Assembly: GCF_018474005.1 (NCBI RefSeq)
Contig: NZ_JAHCSH010000004.1
Span: 62,001-126,000 of the forward strand
Origin: Curvibacter sp. CHRR-16
GTDB taxonomy: Bacteria > Pseudomonadota > Gammaproteobacteria > Burkholderiales > Burkholderiaceae_C
Direction: 5' to 3'
DNA length: 64,000 bases
Each line of letters begins with the position of its first letter. Position 1 is the first letter of the stretch. Below the pieces are notes generated by a model. That model saw only the letters and a list, made by a program, of their open reading frames with translations, was not told the DNA's origin and searched no databases. The translations under genes were made by a program, and so were the position numbers. This document shows positions 1 through 7,373 of this stretch, piece after piece.

Positions 1-438
1 CTCCCTGTCCACACCAATACGATGCTTAAGGGTGACAGGGATTGACACCGCATCACGCATGGCTTTGATGCAATCGGCTACCAATGACGGTTCAAGCATG
101 AGGCAAGCACCAAATGCACCACGCTGCACACGGGGACTGGGACAACCGCAGTTGAGGTTGATTTCGTCATACCCCCACTGCTGCCCCAAGCGCGCTGCAG
201 CAGCCAAATCAGTCGGATCGCTGCCCCCCAGCTGCAAGGCCACAGGGTGTTCCTGCTCGCTAAAGTCCAAATGGCGTGCGACATCGCCATGCAGTAGAGC
301 ACCAGTAGTCACCATTTCGGTGTACAGCAGGGTGTGGCGACTGAGCAGGCGGTGGAAATAGCGGCATGACCGATCGGTCCAGTCCAACATGGGCGCTACC
401 GACATGCGCCACCGCTGGCTAGTGGGGATAGAAGACAT
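1..438 (-). CDS. dusA: tRNA-dihydrouridine synthase A, 3' part cut by window edge
   Basis: Reduces uridine to dihydrouridine in the D-loop of tRNAs, an FMN- and NADPH-dependent cytoplasmic reaction. The visible 146 codons are open to the window edge. They include the N-terminal [16 protein letters not shown] segment, LQLGGSDP, the NLNCGCPS motif of the TIM-barrel active site and [10 protein letters not shown], all typical of the DusA subgroup. The C-terminal part, about half of the usual 330-340 residues, lies outside the window. The ATG at 438 is the first in frame; no Shine-Dalgarno is visible in front of it, and a second Met 11 codons later is possible. It is read in the same direction as the tauE-like gene and hemN, 90 bp downstream of the former, so co-transcription is possible but unproven. 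Confidence 0.93.
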   Translation of the reverse strand, partial: MSSIPTSQRWRMSVAPMLDWTDRSCRYFHRLLSRHTLLYTEMVTTGALLHGDVARHLDFSEQEHPVALQLGGSDPTDLAAAARLGQQWGYDEINLNCGCPSPRVQRGAFGACLMLEPSLVADCIKAMRDAVSIPVTLKHRIGVDRE

Positions 439-528
439 AAAAAGGAGAAAAACTGCAGCGCAAGACGCGCATTATCGTCGGGGCTGGATTTTGGCACTGC
501 GCTTTGAGCACCGCGCGCAGCGTGCTGA

Positions 529-1239
529 TTAGGCGCTAGGAACCAAGCACCATGGGGCTTGAGCGTGTACCAATCCCATCCACAATGCCCAAGCCGACAA
601 ACAGGCCAAGCCTGCACCCGCCAAACGAATTCCCCAAACGCCGGAGCGATTGCCTGCAGCAGCGAAGCCTCCCCAACGGCGTACGCTTTGCCAAAACCAC
701 GGCCAAAGCCCCATGGCCAGCGATGTGCCCACAGCAAATGCCCCCATAGCGCCAGCCCCAGCCCACACAGAATTGGCCAGAGCGGCCACTAACAAGGCCG
801 AATAAAGCAAACCGCAAGGCATAAAGGCCCACAACGCCCCCAAAAGGAGGGGCGCCCCCTGCCCCGCCCGCCCCAAATGGCGACGCAAGCGTTGCCACAC
901 TGAATGGGCTATAGCATCGAGCCAGCGTGGCTGACGCCCCTGCACCAGCAACACCAGTCCTAAAACAATGGCGGCCACATGAAGCATGGACCAGACAGGA
1001 CGCAAAGCCGCCATGTGTACGGTAAGCCATCCCAAACCTTGCATGGAAGCAGCCGCAAAGCCGCCCATCGCGCTGTAACCCACTACACGCCCCAACTGGA
1101 ACAAAAAATTGCCCATGGCGGGTTTGGATGCTGCATGCAGGGTACTAGCCCCTAAGCAGGCTGCCCCGCACATGGCCACACAGTGGGGGCCACCGAGCAG
1201 GCCCATACCGAGTGCGGTCAATACCAAGGTCGCTTGCAT
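529..1239 (-). CDS. TauE/SafE-family (UreH-like) membrane protein of cbb3 loci
   Basis: 236 residues of mostly hydrophobic sequence with about six predicted membrane segments. The N-terminus carries GGPHCVAMCGAACLG (residues 16-30), the conserved Gly-x-His-Cys-x-x-Met-Cys signature of a TauE/SafE subfamily often found beside cbb3 oxidase and hemN genes. The His, Cys and Met side chains facing one membrane region suggest metal, perhaps copper, handling; that is inference. The name 'sulfite exporter' is a family label with no support here. It starts 9 bp after the hemN stop, so it is very likely co-transcribed with hemN under the FNR box at 2700-2713. A role in oxidase assembly or metal supply is the best guess from context. 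Confidence 0.8.
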   Translation of the reverse strand: MQATLVLTALGMGLLGGPHCVAMCGAACLGASTLHAASKPAMGNFLFQLGRVVGYSAMGGFAAASMQGLGWLTVHMAALRPVWSMLHVAAIVLGLVLLVQGRQPRWLDAIAHSVWQRLRRHLGRAGQGAPLLLGALWAFMPCGLLYSALLVAALANSVWAGAGAMGAFAVGTSLAMGLWPWFWQSVRRWGGFAAAGNRSGVWGIRLAGAGLACLSAWALWMGLVHAQAPWCLVPSA

Positions 1240-1248
1240 GCCTTGGTT

Positions 1249-2649
1249 TTAAATGATTTTGGAAAAACGTGCTCGGGTTCGGTCAGTCTGTAGGTATTTG
1301 TCAAACACCATGGCTACAGCACGCACGAAATACCACCCTTGGGCGGTGACTTGGATACCTGTGTCATCAATCTCCACCATGCCCTGGCCTTGCAAGGCAC
1401 GCAGGGCTTCTAACTCTGGGGCAAAGTAGGTTGGAAAATCCACCAAAAATGCCAAGTTGATGGACTCGTACGTGACACTGCCTTGGCACATGATGGCCAT
1501 GATGACGGCGCGGCGCACCAAATCGTCCCAATTGGCCGCCAAGCCCCGCACCACGGGGAAAGTACCTTGGTCTAAGCGATCGTAGTAATCTTCCAGCGTC
1601 TTGGCGTTTTGGCTGTACACAGCCCCCACCCGGCCAATGGCCGATACGCCCAGCGCCACCAAATCGCAATCGGGTTGGGTGCTGTAGCCTTGGAAATTGC
1701 GGTGCAAACGGCCCTGGCGTTTGGCTACTGCCAAGGCATCTTCAGGCAAAGCGAAATGGTCCATACCCACGTAGACATAACCAGCGTCTTGGAAGGCTTT
1801 GAGGGAACGAGCCAGCATGCTCAGCTTGGCCGAAGCACCGGGCAAGTCAGCCTGCAATATGCGGCGCTGGGGCTTAAAGCGTTCTGGCAAGTGCGCGTAG
1901 GCGTACAAAGCAATGCGGTCTGGGCGCAGCGCATTCACTTGAGCCAAGGTGCGATCAAACGACTCCGGTGTCTGCATGGGCAAACCGTAAATCAAGTCCA
2001 CGTTGATGGACTCAAACCCGCATGCACGGGCCTCGTGCACCAAGTCAAACACCTGCTGCGCAGGCTGCACACGGTGCACGGCTTTTTGCACAGCCGGATC
2101 GAAATCTTGCACGCCAAAACTCAGGCGGTTAAATCCCAGTTCCGCCAAGGTAGCCAAGCGACTGCCATCAATCGTGCGAGGATCGACCTCAATCGAGTAC
2201 TCCCCCCCGGGAGTAAAGTTGAAGCTGCGCCGCAGCATGTGCATCAAATCACGCAGTTGCTCATCATTCAAGAACGTGGGTGAGCCGCCGCCCAAGTGCA
2301 GTTGGCTGACTGTTTGCCCACGTCCTATGATGTCGGTATGCAACTCGACCTCGCGGGCCAAATAGCGCAAATAGGTGTCGGCCTTGTCGTGGTGTTTGGT
2401 AATGATTTTGTTGCATGCGCAGTAATAGCACAGCGACTCACAAAACGGCACATGCACGTACAAGGACAAGGGCAAACTCATAGCCGCCGCACCAGCGCGG
2501 CGCTGCAACAAGGCTTGGGAGTAATCCTTGGACGTGAATGCCTCAACGAATCGATCCGCCGTCGGATACGAGGTGTAGCGAGGCCCTGAGACGTCGTAAC
2601 GACTCAGTATGTCCTCTGTTATCAATACTTTGGCATCCGATGCAATCAT
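1249..2649 (-). CDS. hemN: oxygen-independent coproporphyrinogen III oxidase
   Basis: Radical-SAM enzyme that decarboxylates coproporphyrinogen III to protoporphyrinogen IX without oxygen, so that haem can be made under micro-aerobic or anaerobic conditions. The protein is 466 residues, the normal length. It shows the SAM cluster motif CESLCYYCACNK (CX3CX2C plus a fourth Cys), the LHLGGGSPTF motif, and the HemN-type N-terminus RYDVSGPRYTSYPTADRF, which distinguishes true HemN from HemW. GGAG lies 7 nt before the ATG. It is divergent from fnr, with a perfect FNR box between them, matching the known FNR control of hemN in other proteobacteria. The tauE-like gene follows in the same transcript. 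Confidence 0.97.
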   Translation of the reverse strand: MIASDAKVLITEDILSRYDVSGPRYTSYPTADRFVEAFTSKDYSQALLQRRAGAAAMSLPLSLYVHVPFCESLCYYCACNKIITKHHDKADTYLRYLAREVELHTDIIGRGQTVSQLHLGGGSPTFLNDEQLRDLMHMLRRSFNFTPGGEYSIEVDPRTIDGSRLATLAELGFNRLSFGVQDFDPAVQKAVHRVQPAQQVFDLVHEARACGFESINVDLIYGLPMQTPESFDRTLAQVNALRPDRIALYAYAHLPERFKPQRRILQADLPGASAKLSMLARSLKAFQDAGYVYVGMDHFALPEDALAVAKRQGRLHRNFQGYSTQPDCDLVALGVSAIGRVGAVYSQNAKTLEDYYDRLDQGTFPVVRGLAANWDDLVRRAVIMAIMCQGSVTYESINLAFLVDFPTYFAPELEALRALQGQGMVEIDDTGIQVTAQGWYFVRAVAMVFDKYLQTDRTRARFSKII

Positions 2650-2699
2650 GAATACTCCACTCTGTCAGACTAATGTGGCATAAATGGGGTACGCACTCA

Positions 2700-2713
2700 T
2701 TGATCTGCATCAA
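2700..2713. promoter_or_regulatory. perfect FNR box shared by hemN and fnr
   Basis: TTGATCTGCATCAA is an exact match to the FNR consensus TTGATN4ATCAA. Its centre is 57 bp from each of the two divergent start codons (2649 and 2763). If it acts at the usual -41.5 position on each side, transcripts would begin near 2665 (hemN) and 2748 (fnr), giving leaders of about 15 nt both ways. Confidence 0.85.
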
Positions 2714-2740
2714 GTCGCAACCAGTGCGCAGCCCGCACAA

Positions 2741-2754
2741 TTGACTTATATCAG
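2741..2754. promoter_or_regulatory. second, imperfect FNR-like site over the fnr start region
   Basis: TTGACTTATATCAG matches the relaxed form TTGAY-N4-RTCAR with a degenerate right half. It ends where the fnr Shine-Dalgarno (AGGGGG) begins and is centred 41 bp from the perfect box, on the start point predicted from it. That placement would suit negative autoregulation of fnr. This is inference from position. Confidence 0.45.
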
Positions 2755-2762
2755 GGGGACTT

Positions 2763-3557
2763 ATGACAGAAACAGTTGCTAGTACGCTGCACAACTGCAG
2801 CTCAGGTCACACCACTATGGACTACACCACTGCTCTCAAACCTCACACCATGCGCGTTGCCTGCTCCAACTGCAACCTGCGCGAACTGTGCATGCCCATG
2901 GGGCTAAACCCTGACGAGCTGGACAAAATCGACGATTTGGTGGCCAGCCGCCGCAAGGTCAAACGCGGAACCCCGCTGTTTCGCAATGGCGAACGCTTTA
3001 CCAACCTCTACGCTATCCGCACGGGCTTTTTTAAGACTTGCGTTGCATCAGAAGATGGGCGCGATCAGGTCACGGGTTTTCAAATGGCTGGTGAGATCGT
3101 GGGTTTGGATGGCATCGTGCACGACCACCACACCTGCGATGCTATTGCACTGGAAGACGCCGAAGTGTGCGTGATGCCGTTTGACCGCATCGAAGACCTG
3201 TCGCGTGAAGTCAATGCACTACAACGCCACGTACACAAGATCATGAGCCGTGAAATCGTGCGCGAAAACGGCGTCATGTTGCTGCTGGGCAGCATGCGGG
3301 CCGAAGAACGCTTGGCGGCTTTTTTGCTCAACTTAGTACAACGCTTGCATGCGCGTGGTTTTTCCCAGTCTGAGCTGATTTTGCGCATGACCCGCGAAGA
3401 AATTGGCAGCTACTTGGGACTCAAGCTCGAAACCGTGAGCCGCACGTTCTCCAAATTTGTGGACGATGGCATTGTGGAAGTCAAACAGCGCCACGTGCGC
3501 ATCCTCAATACCGATGCCCTCAAAGAGATCGTCAACCCACAAGTCTGCAGCAGCTAA
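2763..3557 (+). CDS. fnr: FNR-type oxygen-sensing transcription factor
   Basis: Crp/Fnr-family regulator that binds DNA when its [4Fe-4S] cluster is intact at low oxygen. The 264 residues show three N-terminal cysteines in CSNCNLRELC (C34, C37, C43) and the central Cys in AEVCVMPF (C136), the four cluster ligands in FNR proteins. The C-terminal helix-turn-helix carries ETVSR, the recognition residues that read TTGAT half-sites. AGGGGG just before the ATG supports this start. It sits between hemN and the cco operon; its likely targets here are the boxes at 2700, 7166 and perhaps 9746. It ends at a bidirectional terminator facing fixH. Confidence 0.97.
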   Translation: MTETVASTLHNCSSGHTTMDYTTALKPHTMRVACSNCNLRELCMPMGLNPDELDKIDDLVASRRKVKRGTPLFRNGERFTNLYAIRTGFFKTCVASEDGRDQVTGFQMAGEIVGLDGIVHDHHTCDAIALEDAEVCVMPFDRIEDLSREVNALQRHVHKIMSREIVRENGVMLLLGSMRAEERLAAFLLNLVQRLHARGFSQSELILRMTREEIGSYLGLKLETVSRTFSKFVDDGIVEVKQRHVRILNTDALKEIVNPQVCSS

Positions 3558-3585
3558 ACCCTACTGCTCTGCTGCTGGGGTAGAA

Positions 3586-3611
3586 AAAAAGGAGGCTTTG
3601 GCCTCCTTTTT
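3586..3611. terminator. bidirectional rho-independent terminator between fnr and fixH
   Basis: GGAGGC and GCCTCC form the stem around a TTTG loop, flanked by an A-run on the left and a T-run on the right that extend the pairing. Two genes converge here (fnr from the left, fixH from the right), so it can serve both. Confidence 0.88.
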
Positions 3612-3635
3612 CAATGGTCGGTGCACAAGCGCTGC

Positions 3636-3938
3636 TCACTGGTCAGCAGGTTTCAAAGCGTCGCTAGTGTGCTGCTGGCTTTCAGCCACGGTGGCCGCAT
3701 GGTTGCGGGCATTCATGGCAGGCATGAGGCTGGCTTGCTCAGGGCTAGCGGGCTTAGAGAGCTTCAAACCTTGCTGGTAGTAGCTCTCGTCCACGATAGG
3801 ATCCATGCCTTTGGCTGCTACAAAAAATGTAGCAACCGCAGCAATAACCACAATGGCTGGGCCCGATATCACCAACCAAACGTGGCCAAAAGTCCACCAA
3901 GGGCGATTGTCTTGGTTAGAAAGGTTGGTGCTACTCAT
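3636..3938 (-). CDS. fixH: FixH/CcoH-like cbb3 oxidase assembly protein
   Basis: Small membrane protein of 100 residues with one hydrophobic segment (about residues 15-42, starting after RPWWTFGHVWLVISGP) followed by GMDPIVDESYYQQGL, a typical FixH signature with the conserved D-x-Y-Y-x-x-G. FixH/CcoH proteins help mature or stabilise cbb3 oxidase, possibly in connection with the CcoI copper pump. It is the last gene of ccoNOQP-fixH, 14 bp after ccoP. The polar tail after residue 55 is Ala/Ser-rich and looks unconserved. A 17-bp palindrome, GCTAC/GTAGC, lies inside the membrane-segment codons (3817-3833); see findings. The position normally held by ccoG, between ccoP and fixH, is empty. Confidence 0.88.
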   Translation of the reverse strand: MSSTNLSNQDNRPWWTFGHVWLVISGPAIVVIAAVATFFVAAKGMDPIVDESYYQQGLKLSKPASPEQASLMPAMNARNHAATVAESQQHTSDALKPADQ

Positions 3939-3952
3939 ACCGATACTCCTGC

Positions 3953-4855
3953 TTACTTGTTATTGGATAAGCCCCAGACATAGGAAGCCAGCACCTTGAT
4001 TTGCTCAGGTGTGAACTTGCCCCCCTGTGCGGGCATCTGGTTGGTCTTGCCATTGTTGATGCGGTCAATGATGGCATTTTCTCCATAGCCATGCAGCCAG
4101 ATGTTGTCGGTCAAGTTGGGAGCGCCCAAGGCCTGGTTGCCCTTGCCATCGGCACCGTGACAGGCCGCACAGGCGGCAAACTTGGCTTTACCCAAATTGG
4201 CACGCACCGAATCATGGGGGCTGCCAGACAAGCTCAGCACGTAGTTGGCCACATTTTTCACATCGTCCGCACTACCCACCGCAGCCGCCATAGGAGGCAT
4301 CATGCCAATACGGCCATTGGTAATGGACTCTGTGATGTTTTCGGGTGCACCGCCATAGAGCCAATCGCCATCGGTCAAGTTGGGGAATCCTTTGGAACCG
4401 CGCGCATCAGAGCCATGGCACTGGGCACAGTTGTTCATGAACAAACGCTCACCAATCGCGTGGGCTTGCTTGTCCTTGGCCACATCTTCCACCGGTAGAG
4501 CCGCGAACTTGGCGTACAGCGGTGCTGTTTCTTGCTTGCCTTTTTCCACTTCAGCTTGGTACTGGCCAGCAGAAGACCACCCCAACTTGCCACCAAAAGT
4601 ACCCAAACCGGGGTACAGGATGAAATAAGCCACAGCAAAGATGAGGGTGATCAGGAACAACCCCACCCACCAACGGGGCAAGGGGTTGTTCATTTCACGC
4701 AAGTCCTCGTCCCAGACGTGGCCAGTGGTGTTGTCCGCAGATGTGTGGGCTTTGGCCTTGCCGCTGAACCAGAGCAGCAAAAAGCATGCTGCCACCGAGA
4801 ACACGGTAATCCCCATCACATAGAAAGACCAGAAGCTGTTAATAAAGTCACTCAT
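3953..4855 (-). CDS. ccoP: cbb3-type cytochrome c oxidase subunit III, di-haem CcoP
   Basis: Membrane-anchored di-haem cytochrome c that feeds electrons to CcoN. The 300-residue protein has two N-terminal membrane segments (about 8-30 and 62-82) in the CcoP style, then two periplasmic class I haem domains with CAQCH at 143-147 and CAACH at 229-233. GRIGMMPPM and NQMPAQG supply the distal Met ligands. HVWDEDLREMNNPLPRWW between the two membrane segments is a strong CcoP marker. It lies 17 bp after ccoQ in the cco operon. No truncation is seen. Confidence 0.97.
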   Translation of the reverse strand: MSDFINSFWSFYVMGITVFSVAACFLLLWFSGKAKAHTSADNTTGHVWDEDLREMNNPLPRWWVGLFLITLIFAVAYFILYPGLGTFGGKLGWSSAGQYQAEVEKGKQETAPLYAKFAALPVEDVAKDKQAHAIGERLFMNNCAQCHGSDARGSKGFPNLTDGDWLYGGAPENITESITNGRIGMMPPMAAAVGSADDVKNVANYVLSLSGSPHDSVRANLGKAKFAACAACHGADGKGNQALGAPNLTDNIWLHGYGENAIIDRINNGKTNQMPAQGGKFTPEQIKVLASYVWGLSNNK

Positions 4856-4872
4856 ATCGAATCCTTGTCAGG

Positions 4873-5010
4873 TCAGTCTTGCTCAAAGGGCAAGTGGGCT
4901 GCTTGCTCAAAGTCTTTGGCACGTTGCTTAGACAAAGCCCACCAGACGATGCCCACAAATACCACCAGGCTTACCAAAGTGGTGAGAGAGCGCAGGGTGT
5001 TGATATCCAT
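4873..5010 (-). CDS. ccoQ: cbb3 oxidase small subunit CcoQ
   Basis: 45-residue single-span membrane protein located between ccoO and ccoP. It begins MDINTLRSL and has one hydrophobic stretch (about 10-26) ending in WWALSK, followed by a charged cytoplasmic tail (KQRAKDFEQAA). CcoQ helps stabilise the cbb3 complex, especially when oxygen is present. AAGGAGG lies a few bases before the ATG, one of the strongest ribosome binding sites in the window. The gene is 23 bp from ccoO and 17 bp from ccoP. Confidence 0.9.
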   Translation of the reverse strand: MDINTLRSLTTLVSLVVFVGIVWWALSKQRAKDFEQAAHLPFEQD

Positions 5011-5033
5011 TTCAATCCTCCTTGCCAATCGTG

Positions 5034-5660
5034 TTACTTCAGGGCCAAACCAAGAGACTGTAGGTAGGCGATTACGGCTTCTTGCTCGGTCTTGCCTTTG
5101 GTCTCTTCGACGGCTTTGCTGATTTCTTCATCGGTGTAAGGCACACCCACTTTGCGCAGTGCAGCCATGTGGGCAGGCACATCTTCTGCTGCCACTTGGT
5201 TCTTGGCCAACCATGGGTAGGCAGGCATGTTGGACTCAGGCACCACATCGCGGGGATTGTTCAGGTGGATGGCATGCCATTGGTCGCTGTACTTGCCGCC
5301 CACGCGAGCCAAGTCTGGGCCCGTGCGCTTGCTACCCCATTGGAAGGGGTGGTCATACACCGACTCACCCGCCACCGAGTAGTGGCCGTAACGCAGGGTC
5401 TCAGCACGGAAAGGACGGATCATCTGCGAGTGGCAGTTGTAGCAACCTTCACGGATGTACACATCGCGCCCGGCCAGCTGCAATGCGGTGTAAGGCTTCA
5501 CACCCTCAATCGGTTGGGTAGTGGACTTTTGGAAAAACAGTGGAACGATTTCCACCATGCCCCCAAAGAGCAGCACTACCAAGATGAGCACGATCATCAA
5601 GAAGTTGCTGGTTTCTACCTTCTCGTGGCTGATGCCAGTGTTTTTAGTGTTTTGAGACAT
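5034..5660 (-). CDS. ccoO: cbb3-type cytochrome c oxidase subunit II, mono-haem CcoO
   Basis: Membrane-bound mono-haem cytochrome c subunit. The 208 residues include one N-terminal anchor (about 20-43), the haem site CYNCH at 73-77 followed by SQMIRPF, and the [10 protein letters not shown] segment that carries the Met ligand. These features are diagnostic of CcoO. The C-terminal helix ends [11 protein letters not shown]. It is the second gene of the operon, 10 bp downstream of ccoN, and works with CcoN and CcoP to pass electrons to the oxygen-reducing centre. Confidence 0.97.
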   Translation of the reverse strand: MSQNTKNTGISHEKVETSNFLMIVLILVVLLFGGMVEIVPLFFQKSTTQPIEGVKPYTALQLAGRDVYIREGCYNCHSQMIRPFRAETLRYGHYSVAGESVYDHPFQWGSKRTGPDLARVGGKYSDQWHAIHLNNPRDVVPESNMPAYPWLAKNQVAAEDVPAHMAALRKVGVPYTDEEISKAVEETKGKTEQEAVIAYLQSLGLALK

Positions 5661-5670
5661 AGCGACTCCT

Positions 5671-7107
5671 TTAGGCGTGGGCTTGAACTGCAGGAATGGT
5701 CACAGTAGAAGCGCGACCCGATGTGGCAGTCATGATGGTGTTCCACAGCATCATGATCATGCCGCCCAGATACAGCAGACCGCCGACCAAACGCAGCACA
5801 TAGAAGGGATAGGTGGCCTTCACACTCTCTACAAAGGTATAAGTCAAGGTTCCATCGGAATTCACAGCACGCCACATCAGGCCTTGCATCACACCAGCAA
5901 TCCACATCGCGGCGATATAGATCACGATGCCAATGGTGGCTGTCCAAAAGTGCACCTCAACGGCCTTCATGCTGTACATCTGCTTCTGACCAAACAAACG
6001 GGGAATCAGGTGGTACATAGAACCCATGGTCACCAGCCCCACCCAGCCCAAGGCACCCGAGTGCACGTGGCCCACGGTCCAGTCTGTGTAGTGGCTCAAG
6101 GCGTTCACGGTCTTGATGGACATCATGGGGCCTTCGAAGGTGGACATGCCATAGAAGGACAAGGACACGATCAGGAAGCGCAAGATGGGGTCATCGCGCA
6201 GTTTGTGCCATGCGCCAGACAAGGTCATGATGCCGTTGATCATGCCGCCCCAGCTGGGTGCCAACAGAATGAGGGAGAACACCATGCCCACGGACTGCGC
6301 CCAGTCAGGCAAAGCGGTGTAGTGCAAATGGTGTGGACCAGCCCACATGTAGGTGAAAATCAGCGCCCAAAAGTGCACGATGGACAGGCGATAGCTGTAC
6401 ACCGGACGACCTGCTTGCTTGGGGATGAAGTAGTACATCATGCCCAAGAAGGCGGCCGTAAGGAAAAAGCCCACGGCATTGTGGCCGTACCACCATTGCA
6501 CCATGGCGTCTTGCACACCGGCATAAGCGGAGTACGACTTCATCCAACCAGCAGGTACTTCTGCACTGTTGACCAAGTGCAGAATGGCCACAGCGATGAT
6601 GAATGCACCAAAGAACCAGTTGGCTACATAGATGTGTTTGACCTTGCGTGTACCCACGGTTCCGAAAAACACGACTGCATAAGCCACCCAGACCAAAGTG
6701 ATGAGGATGTCAATTGGCCATTCCAACTCGGCGTACTCTTTGCCTGTGGTGTAACCCAAAGGCAAACTCAGCGCCGCCAAAACGATAACGATCTGCCACC
6801 CCCAGAATGTGAAGGCAGCCAGCTTGTCACTGAACAAACGCACCTGACAGGTACGTTGCACCACGTAGTACACGGTAGCAAAGAGCGCCGAGCCACCGAA
6901 CGCGAAAATCACCGCATTCGTATGCAGCGGACGCAAGCGTCCGTATGTGAGCCATGGGATGCCAAAGTTCAACTCGGGCCAAGCCAGTTGGGCTGCGATG
7001 ATCACGCCAACCAGCATGCCCACTACACCCCAAACCACCGTCATGATGGCGAACTGGCGCACAACGGTATCGTTGTACTCCGTCGCCCTTTGATTGGAAA
7101 AAGCCAT
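5671..7107 (-). CDS. ccoN: cbb3-type cytochrome c oxidase catalytic subunit CcoN
   Basis: Haem-copper oxidase subunit I of the C-type, the high-affinity terminal oxidase for low-oxygen respiration. The protein is 478 residues, full length, with about 12 membrane helices. Haem and copper ligands lie in [30 protein letters not shown] and [11 protein letters not shown]. The Tyr in YRLSIVHFW is where C-type oxidases place the cross-linked tyrosine. AGAGGT precedes the ATG, and a perfect FNR box lies 59-72 bp upstream. It is first in the operon ccoN-ccoO-ccoQ-ccoP-fixH. The antisense strand holds a long open frame that I regard as a shadow. Confidence 0.98.
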   Translation of the reverse strand: MAFSNQRATEYNDTVVRQFAIMTVVWGVVGMLVGVIIAAQLAWPELNFGIPWLTYGRLRPLHTNAVIFAFGGSALFATVYYVVQRTCQVRLFSDKLAAFTFWGWQIVIVLAALSLPLGYTTGKEYAELEWPIDILITLVWVAYAVVFFGTVGTRKVKHIYVANWFFGAFIIAVAILHLVNSAEVPAGWMKSYSAYAGVQDAMVQWWYGHNAVGFFLTAAFLGMMYYFIPKQAGRPVYSYRLSIVHFWALIFTYMWAGPHHLHYTALPDWAQSVGMVFSLILLAPSWGGMINGIMTLSGAWHKLRDDPILRFLIVSLSFYGMSTFEGPMMSIKTVNALSHYTDWTVGHVHSGALGWVGLVTMGSMYHLIPRLFGQKQMYSMKAVEVHFWTATIGIVIYIAAMWIAGVMQGLMWRAVNSDGTLTYTFVESVKATYPFYVLRLVGGLLYLGGMIMMLWNTIMTATSGRASTVTIPAVQAHA

Positions 7108-7165
7108 ATTTACCTCTTCTTTAGATTTGCCAGTGGAAGTGTCTTATTCCCTAGCACCAGTGCGG

Positions 7166-7179
7166 TTGATAAAAATCAA
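7166..7179 (-). promoter_or_regulatory. perfect FNR box upstream of ccoN
   Basis: TTGATAAAAATCAA matches TTGATN4ATCAA exactly. It is centred 65 bp before the ccoN start codon, so activation at -41.5 would start transcription near 7131 with a leader of about 24 nt. It lies between ccoS and ccoN, giving the structural genes their own oxygen-controlled promoter. Confidence 0.88.
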
Positions 7180-7218
7180 GCCAGCCAGAGAAACCAAAGC
7201 CTTGCTAAGGGCTTTGCA

Positions 7219-7356
7219 TCAAGAGTCGCGAAGAATGCGCTCCCCCTCAGCGTCCAAGTCCTCAAACTGGCCTTTGTCTATGGCCCACCACAGACCCAGC
7301 AGAACAAAAAAAACCAATACCACCGACAGTGGTATGAGCAAATACAAAATTTCCAT
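7219..7356 (-). CDS. ccoS: cbb3 oxidase maturation protein CcoS
   Basis: 45-residue single-span protein starting MEILYLLIPLSVVLVF, with WWAIDKGQFEDLD directly after the membrane segment, a hallmark of CcoS. CcoS is needed for cofactor insertion (haem b and copper) into CcoN. It begins 17 bp after the ccoI stop, so ccoI-ccoS form one transcript ahead of ccoN. The gene is easily missed because a longer, meaningless reading frame runs through it. Confidence 0.92.
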   Translation of the reverse strand: MEILYLLIPLSVVLVFFVLLGLWWAIDKGQFEDLDAEGERILRDS

Positions 7357-7373
7357 ATCCCACTTCTCCTGAT

